Of a stretch of DNA of 64,000 nucleotides, positions 22,799-64,000 are shown in pieces; positions within the stretch are counted from its first letter, which is position 1, and each line of letters opens with the position of its first letter. Source of the stretch: Acanthochromis polyacanthus (Eukaryota > Chordata > Actinopteri > Pomacentridae). The stretch is taken from the NCBI RefSeq assembly GCF_021347895.1, contig NC_067132.1:25947757-26011756 (forward strand), given 5' to 3'. The translations under genes were made by a program, and so were the position numbers. Below the pieces are notes generated by a model that was given only the letters and a program-made list of their open reading frames with translations, was not told where the DNA came from and did not search any database.

Positions 22799-23529
22799 GG
22801 CTGAATCCCAAACTGCCCCCTACACGCTCCCCCTACACTACCGAGTGTCACTCCAAAAGAAGTCACACTTGCAGCTGTGAAGGGCACTTTAATTGAAGGG
22901 GGAGGGTATAAATACGATCGTCAGGAATGGGACGCCCTGTCGCCTCACCGGAAAACGGAAGACGTCATCGCCATGGTAACACAAAGACGCCTACTGTGCA
23001 TGGCTGTAGCGCTGTGGCACAGGTTGCAGGCAATGATGTAGGGGCTACATTCTGCTTCAAATAATTTGAAGTCATCCCACATGTGTTCCAATCCTATTAT
23101 CTGGCATTTCAAATCCAACAAATGAATAAATGAATCCTGTCAGTTGTGTTCAAATTTTAAGGTGTCAGGGGGTGCACAATTAAATCAAACATCAGCAGAG
23201 AAGGAGATTTGTTTCTTTTGTTTTATCTTTTTTCACCACTCTTTTTGTGATGTTCTGTCAGTGTGAAAAAGGCGTGAGAGAAATAAAGGACGCATGTGGA
23301 ACTCACATCGATATGTTGTTTCCTCCTCCATTTCGACATTGCACTTCCTGAAAAAGTTGTCCAGAGTGAGCATCGATGCAGACTCGCTATTCAAGGGCTG
23401 AACAGTCCACTCTCCCTCCGCACTACGTGGTTTGGGACGGCCCTTAATATGGAGGACCCTCTGCGGGAACGCGCAAACGGAGGGGTAGTGTGTAGGGATA
23501 GTGTGTAGGGGGCGGTTTGGGATTCAGCC
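22799..23529. mobile_element. PIF/Harbinger-like MITE, 731 bp
   Basis: Terminal inverted repeats of about 40 bp: the left end starts GGCTGAATCCCAAACTGCCC and the right end is its reverse complement with one early mismatch (CCGCCC for CTGCCC). The element is flanked by a perfect TTA direct repeat (22796-22798 and 23530-23532), the target-site duplication of PIF/Harbinger elements. No transposase is encoded. Confidence 0.8.
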
Positions 23530-23532
23530 TTA

Positions 23533-24562
23533 ATATCAGGAGGTAGCTCAGGTGTTGCTTATTTGACAGGAATCATGTAGAGACTGTTGAAGACCAGCAG
23601 AAGAATTTTTCTTCATGGTAAATATGAGCTTTTATCATGAACAAATTGATTGTTTTTGATTGGAAGAAGTTCCTCAACAGCAGCAGGTAGTCACTATAGC
23701 AAATGAACCTGCAGTTTTTCAATGGAAATGTTCCTGTTACTGGACCCGGGTGCCAGATTTGTGAACAAATCCACCGATTTAAGGCAGAATCACCAGAGTT
23801 TTTTACTTTGCTGCAGATGTAAGTCAAGGAAAACAAGCAAGATGGCCGATAATGTAAGTTTTTATCACTTTGCTGCAATTTCTTAGTGAAAACAGAGTCA
23901 CATGAGCCAAATCCTGATATTTACCCACACTTAGATGAATATGTAAACAACAAATGGGATGTAATATGTGTTTTTCTATAGACCTTCCCTATGTGTTAAG
24001 GCTCATGCGTCAAGAGTCTCCAATAGTACCTTCTTTTTGTGGAAAAGGCTCAAATTGAGGCACTGCATCAGTAGAAATGCCCCTAAAGAAAACGCAGTTC
24101 CACTGTAATTGGCTGCAGGCAGAGAATTGGATGTCTGAGAGTCTGGACGAAATGGAAACCAGCAGAAGCCAGTGATCCAAATGGAAGCTGAGGAGGTTTC
24201 AACCTCACCTGTGCGCTCCTTCAGGACTCCACTTCCCTGTCACATTCTGTCACAAATTTGTCTCACATTGCATGCAAACTGAGTATGACAAAAAACAACT
24301 AAACAAACAACTTTGTGATAAAAATATTTAAAACTGTGATAGAAAATGTTAATGAATGCAGCCTGAATGTCCCAGTTTAACATCTGCGTCGGCCTGCGTT
24401 TCTCTGCTTTAGTCATTAAAGACAAAAACGCCCTCCAAATTTTAATTGTTTTAATTTACGCTATATAATATGCAGCATTGAAAAGTAGATTTTTTTGAGG
24501 GGGAGGGATGAATAACTTGACTACCTACACTCTAATTAAGTGAATTCCCCAAAGGCACCACA
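23533..24562. other. Intergenic DNA, nothing recognised
   Basis: Unique sequence with short open frames only, no domain, and no splice pattern. Confidence 0.4.
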
Positions 24563-24701
24563 CACTGTAAAAAACAACCCCGTAAAAAAACTGGTTAAGA
24601 CATAATACATTTTTTTCTGGGGTGGGGTTTAATTAGATATTATCTGTAACTTAAAACAAAAAAAAAAATACAGAAAAAATTTAAGATTTTTTTTTACAGT
24701 G
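24563..24701. mobile_element. 139-bp MITE with CACTGTAAAAAA ends
   Basis: The ends CACTGTAAAAAA and TTTTTTACAGTG are perfect inverted repeats around an AT-rich core. No clear target-site duplication is visible. Single ends of the same type (TTTTTTACAGTGTG) occur near 57788. Confidence 0.55.
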
Positions 24702-24779
24702 TACAGGATTGTGTACAAATCTGCAAATGTTCAAAAAGTTTATCGTGAACAAGGTTGTGAATTTCTAAACATTGAGGTC

Positions 24780-26340
24780 TTTTACAGTCGTGCATCGATT
24801 TATAGTCATTTTGTGTTTGTTTTTTGTGTGTTTGGCCTTTTACAGTCATGTTACATCTCTTTTTGTTCTCTTCTTATTATCATTTTACATTTCCTTGTGG
24901 ACATTTTGAGTATTTGGAGTCTTTTGGTGTGTTGCTGTTGTCCCTTTGCATCTATTTGTGATCATTTTGCGTCTTTTGGTGGTCATGGTATGGTTGTTAT
25001 CTGTGTTTGTTTAATTTTTTTTCTCTCTTTAGGGTATTTTGATTTTTTTTTATACTACTCAGTTTGAGTGTCTGTGGTCTTGGTTTGTCTTTTACAGTCA
25101 TTTTGCATCTGCCGGTGGTCGTGGTTCATCGTTTTTGTTGTCATTTTGGATCTTGTTACGACCATTTTGTTTGTCTATTTAGTGATTTTATGTCTCTTTG
25201 GGGCCTTTTGTTATTTTTTATTGTATTTTTCATGTGTTTGCGGTCATTTTGTGATTGTTTCTCCTATTTTGATGGTCTTTTGCAGTCTTTTTTGGTGATT
25301 TTGTGTCTCTGTTGGCTCTTTTGGTGTTTTTAAAATCTTTTGTGGACATTTTGAGTGTCTCTGGTAGTTGTTTTGTGTGTCTGGGGATTTCATGTCTCAT
25401 TGTTGAGTGTCTTTAAGGGCCATTTTGCCTTTTACAGTAATTCAAAATCTCTATGCTGCATCTCTTTTCTGTAATTTTGGGTCGCTTTGGAATCTTTTGC
25501 TCCTTGTCAAAGTCATTTTTTACCTCTTTGTGGTCATTTCGATTGTCTGTGGTCTTGGTTTGTCTTTTTTGGTTGTTTTTGTGTGTCATTTTGGATCTCT
25601 AATTGTTTCATGAAGCAATTATGGATCTTTTTGTGAGTATTGTTCTTGTCTATTTGGTGATTTTATGTCTCTTTTGAGCATTTTGGTCGTCGTTATAGTA
25701 TTTTCATCTGTTTACTGTCATTTTGTGGTTGTTTTTCTTGTTTTGGTGATATTTTGCAGTCATATACCATCTCACGTTGGTGGTTTTATGTCTCTGTTGG
25801 CTCTTTTGTTGTGCTTTTTAATCTTTTTGTGGACATTTTGCGAGTCTGAGGGGTCTTATTTCCTCTTTTAGAGTCATTTTGCATCTTTTGGTGATGGTTT
25901 TGCATCTCTTTGTGGTCATTTTGCGTCTCTTTTTGGTTGTTTTGTGGTTCTTTTTGGTGATTTCATTTGTCTCTGGACATTTTGAGTGCCTTTGAGGCCA
26001 GTTTTACCTTTTACAGTATTTCAGCATTTCTACGTTGCATCTCTTTTCTGACATTTTGGGTCACTTTGGAGTCTTTTTCTGTTTCTCAAAGTCATTTTTC
26101 ACATCTTTGTGGACATTTTAATTGCCCTTGTGGTCTTTCTTGTGTCTTTTTCAGTAATTTTGCGTCTCTTTCTCATTCTGTATATTTTAGTAATCATGTA
26201 AAACCTCTTTTGAGTGATTTTGTGTCTCTTGTTTCTGTGGGTATTTTAAGTGTCTTTGGATTTATTTTGTGCCTTGGGTCTTCAGTCTCTTTCAGGTCTT
26301 TTGTTGTTTCTTGCAGCCATATTGCATCTTTTCAGGGTGT
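24780..26340. repeat. GTGTCTC minisatellite, block 4, with longer-range duplication
   Basis: The largest block of the T-rich family. Beyond the short words it shows segmental copies: GAGTGTCTTTAAGGGCCATTTTGCC at 25404 resembles the segment at 25984 (580 bp apart), and TCTATTTAGTGATTTTATGTCTC at 25174 resembles 25649 (475 bp apart). All open frames here are low complexity. Confidence 0.75.
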
Positions 26341-26689
26341 TGTTGTCATCATGAAGACATATCCAGCCTATTTGGGACAGTCTTCCAAATCTGCAATTGT
26401 AAAAGATCTGCATGCTAAACATCTAGAAGTGCTTATGAATTTCAAAACAGGGAGACTGGAAATAAATGGTTCGAGGGGAGCAGAGAAATGATCTGGTGGA
26501 GGTGGAGCTGACCAGAGTCATTAAGTTTCCTCACAGAGCAGCTGAAGCAGAAAGTGTGTGGAGGTACTTCATGTTTTCATCTCCATCTCCTCCTACCACA
26601 CACACACGTCCTGATTAAACATCCTCAGAGAATATCTCCCCTTTTCCGTCATATCTGCATGATTCTATCGCTCCAGAGGGAAATACACT

Positions 26690-62418
<35,729 letters not shown>

Positions 62419-62569
62419 GTGAGTTGTGCTTTCTCAGCCAGCTGTCCCTGCTTTGCTCTGTGATGATGTGAAGCATTCTGTTGTTTTGGGTTTTTTTTCC
62501 CCCTCCACATTTCCCACTGATAAAATACTACGCTAACACGCAGCGTTTCAGTGCTGCCTCCAGGAATGT

Positions 62570-63115
62570 TTTAAAGGAAAAGCTCAGAGGTTCTTTTCTC
62601 TTATTTTTTGTCAAGAGGGTCAACAGCACAGCTGCAGGCCGGAGGTGATTAGCTTAGCTTAGCATAAAGACTGGAAGCGGAGGTAAAATGCTAGTCCGCC
62701 TCGATCAAAAGCTAAAAAAGTAGCCTCCTAATAACTTTCTGGGTATAGAAATGAGAAGAGACTAAGATTTACTGAAGAAGTATGGTTTGTGAGTACAAAT
62801 TTAAAGTATTGAGTGTTTAATTTTTGCTGTACACTTCTGCAGTGGCAAATCTTCTACTTTTCATCCACTACTTTTAGCTGACTCTTTCACTCGGTAGTTA
62901 CTGTGCAGATGCAAATTATGAATATGAGTTAATAAGGTTATTATATACACTCCCATGTTTATGCAAAGGAGTAGTTTGTTTAAGAAATTTGCGAAAAGTT
63001 AGAGGAGAGAATTGATGCCTCTCGTATTTGTATGTTACTTGTCTCGGAGACTGTTAGCTTAGCTTAGCATGTAGCTTAGCATGAAGACAGGAAGCAGCTC
63101 CACCTCTGAACACAA
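62570..63115 (+). repeat. Fish interspersed repeat with TTAGCTTAGCTTAGCATAAAG motif
   Basis: TTAGCTTAGCTTAGCATAAAG followed by ACTGGAAGCGGAGG lies at about 62650. A second copy reading TTAGCTTAGCTTAGCATG and GAAGACAGGAAGCAG lies at about 63055. These are the signature of a common teleost repeat. Exact borders are not visible. Confidence 0.5.
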
Positions 63116-63477
63116 CAAGCTTTATATATTGTATTTTTTGGCATGACTCAACATTGGACATATAACATGTTTTGTTACCACTGGGAACTGCATGCTGGCT
63201 GATTAATTGCAATATTATTACTAAAAACTCCAAGTGTATAATAAAATTATGCATTTCCCATCACTATACCTATGATCTATGATCCTCTGAACATAAATTC
63301 TAGTGATTCGGCTCAATAGCCTTGACTTTAGCGGCTGGTGTAACCATGTTAGCATGTCTCCAATACTGTCATTTGCTGCTCTGACAATCATAAAATTAGT
63401 TTGTAGTCAGACATTTCAAAAACATCTAATCCAACAAAAAGTAGTAGCTTAACTTTATTTAATTTTAGGCACATATA

Positions 63478-63843
63478 TACTGCCGTTCAAAAGTTTGGAG
63501 GCACTAAGAAATGTCCTTGTTTTTGAAAGCAAAGCAGTTTTTTTTTTCAGTGAAAACAACATTAAATTAACAAGAAATCCAGTCTAGACATAGTTAATGT
63601 GGTTAATAACTATTCTAGCTGGAAACGGCTGATTTTTAATGGAATATCTCCATAGGGGTACAGAGGAAGATTTCCAGCAACCATCACTCCTGTGTTCTAA
63701 TGCTACATTGTGTTAGCTAATGGTGTTGAAAGGCTAACTGATGATTAGAAAACCCTTGTGCAGTTATGTTAGCACATGAATAAAGAGTGAGTTTTCGTAA
63801 AAAACATGAAATTGTCTGGGTGACCCCAAACTTTTGAATGGTA
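63478..63843. mobile_element. Tc1/mariner-type MITE, 366 bp
   Basis: The terminal inverted repeats TACTGCCGTTCAAAAGTTTG and CAAACTTTTGAATGGTA match the well-known vertebrate element whose ends read 'CCGTTCAAAAGTTTGGGGTCAC'. TA at each end fits a TA target-site duplication. Non-coding. It lies in the cnksr2 intron after exon 5. Confidence 0.8.
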
Positions 63844-64000
63844 CAAACGATCAGTTCAAGGCAATGTTTGTAAGTTCCACCACATTCTTGTTTAATGTTT
63901 TACAGTGTACAGTAAAATTAATTCAATTTTCTCCTTGGCACTGTCAGCATAAATAAAATGTACTTCCAGAAAAACACTCGAGTTTCTGTTTGTCAGTGGC
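63844..64000. other. cnksr2 intron continuing past the window edge
   Basis: Unique AT-rich sequence with no exon. The next cnksr2 exon (CRIC end and PDZ start expected) is not reached. Confidence 0.6.

Noticed and set aside
25967..26491. 174-codon + strand open frame
   Set aside because: Mostly translated GTGTCTC minisatellite; low-complexity composition.

Overview
This window is nuclear DNA of a ray-finned fish, most likely a percomorph teleost. The evidence is three spliced vertebrate genes with GT/AG introns: a CC chemokine, a TLR11-subfamily Toll-like receptor of the kind expanded in fish, and the neuronal scaffold cnksr2. The gene-poor remainder is filled with degenerate minisatellites and short non-autonomous transposons typical of fish. 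I see no prokaryotic, organellar or viral genes.

Layout. Positions 1-4490 are intergenic, with T-rich GTGTCTC minisatellite blocks and a 63-bp hairpin. A four-exon CCL20-like chemokine gene runs on the + strand (4641-6766), with a kappaB-like site, core promoter elements and a poly(A) signal. Converging on it from the minus strand is a three-coding-exon TLR (9044-14020). Its large exon carries a one-base frameshift in an A6 run just before the transmembrane segment, so as written it encodes only a soluble ectodomain. From 14.0 to 26.3 kb there is no gene, only possible myeloid-type sites upstream of the TLR, an inverted pair of ~145-bp-period minisatellites, an AT-rich foldback element, a Harbinger-like MITE, smaller MITEs and GTGTCTC arrays.

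From about 26.7 kb to the end of the window lies the 5' part of cnksr2 (connector enhancer of KSR 2) on the + strand. It has a CpG-rich promoter and 5' UTR, then five coding exons (27328-27391, 46754-46917, 49960-50162, 61845-61932, 62377-62418) covering the SAM domain and most of the CRIC region, about 187 codons. The gene continues beyond 64000. Its introns of 19.4, 3.0, 11.7 and 0.44 kb hold a long GT tract, tandem arrays with periods of about 97, 113, 130, 175, 300 and 330 bp, and several transposon families, some as inverted pairs.

How the genes relate. The chemokine and the TLR are both innate immune genes, point towards each other and are 2.3 kb apart between stop codons. Nothing in the sequence links them to cnksr2, a Ras/MAPK scaffold, beyond neighbourhood. 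I found no credible new multi-gene system. The points most worth checking are the TLR frameshift, the extra cysteine pair in the chemokine, and the repeat architecture. Repeat boundaries were read by eye and are approximate unless terminal repeats and target-site duplications are stated.
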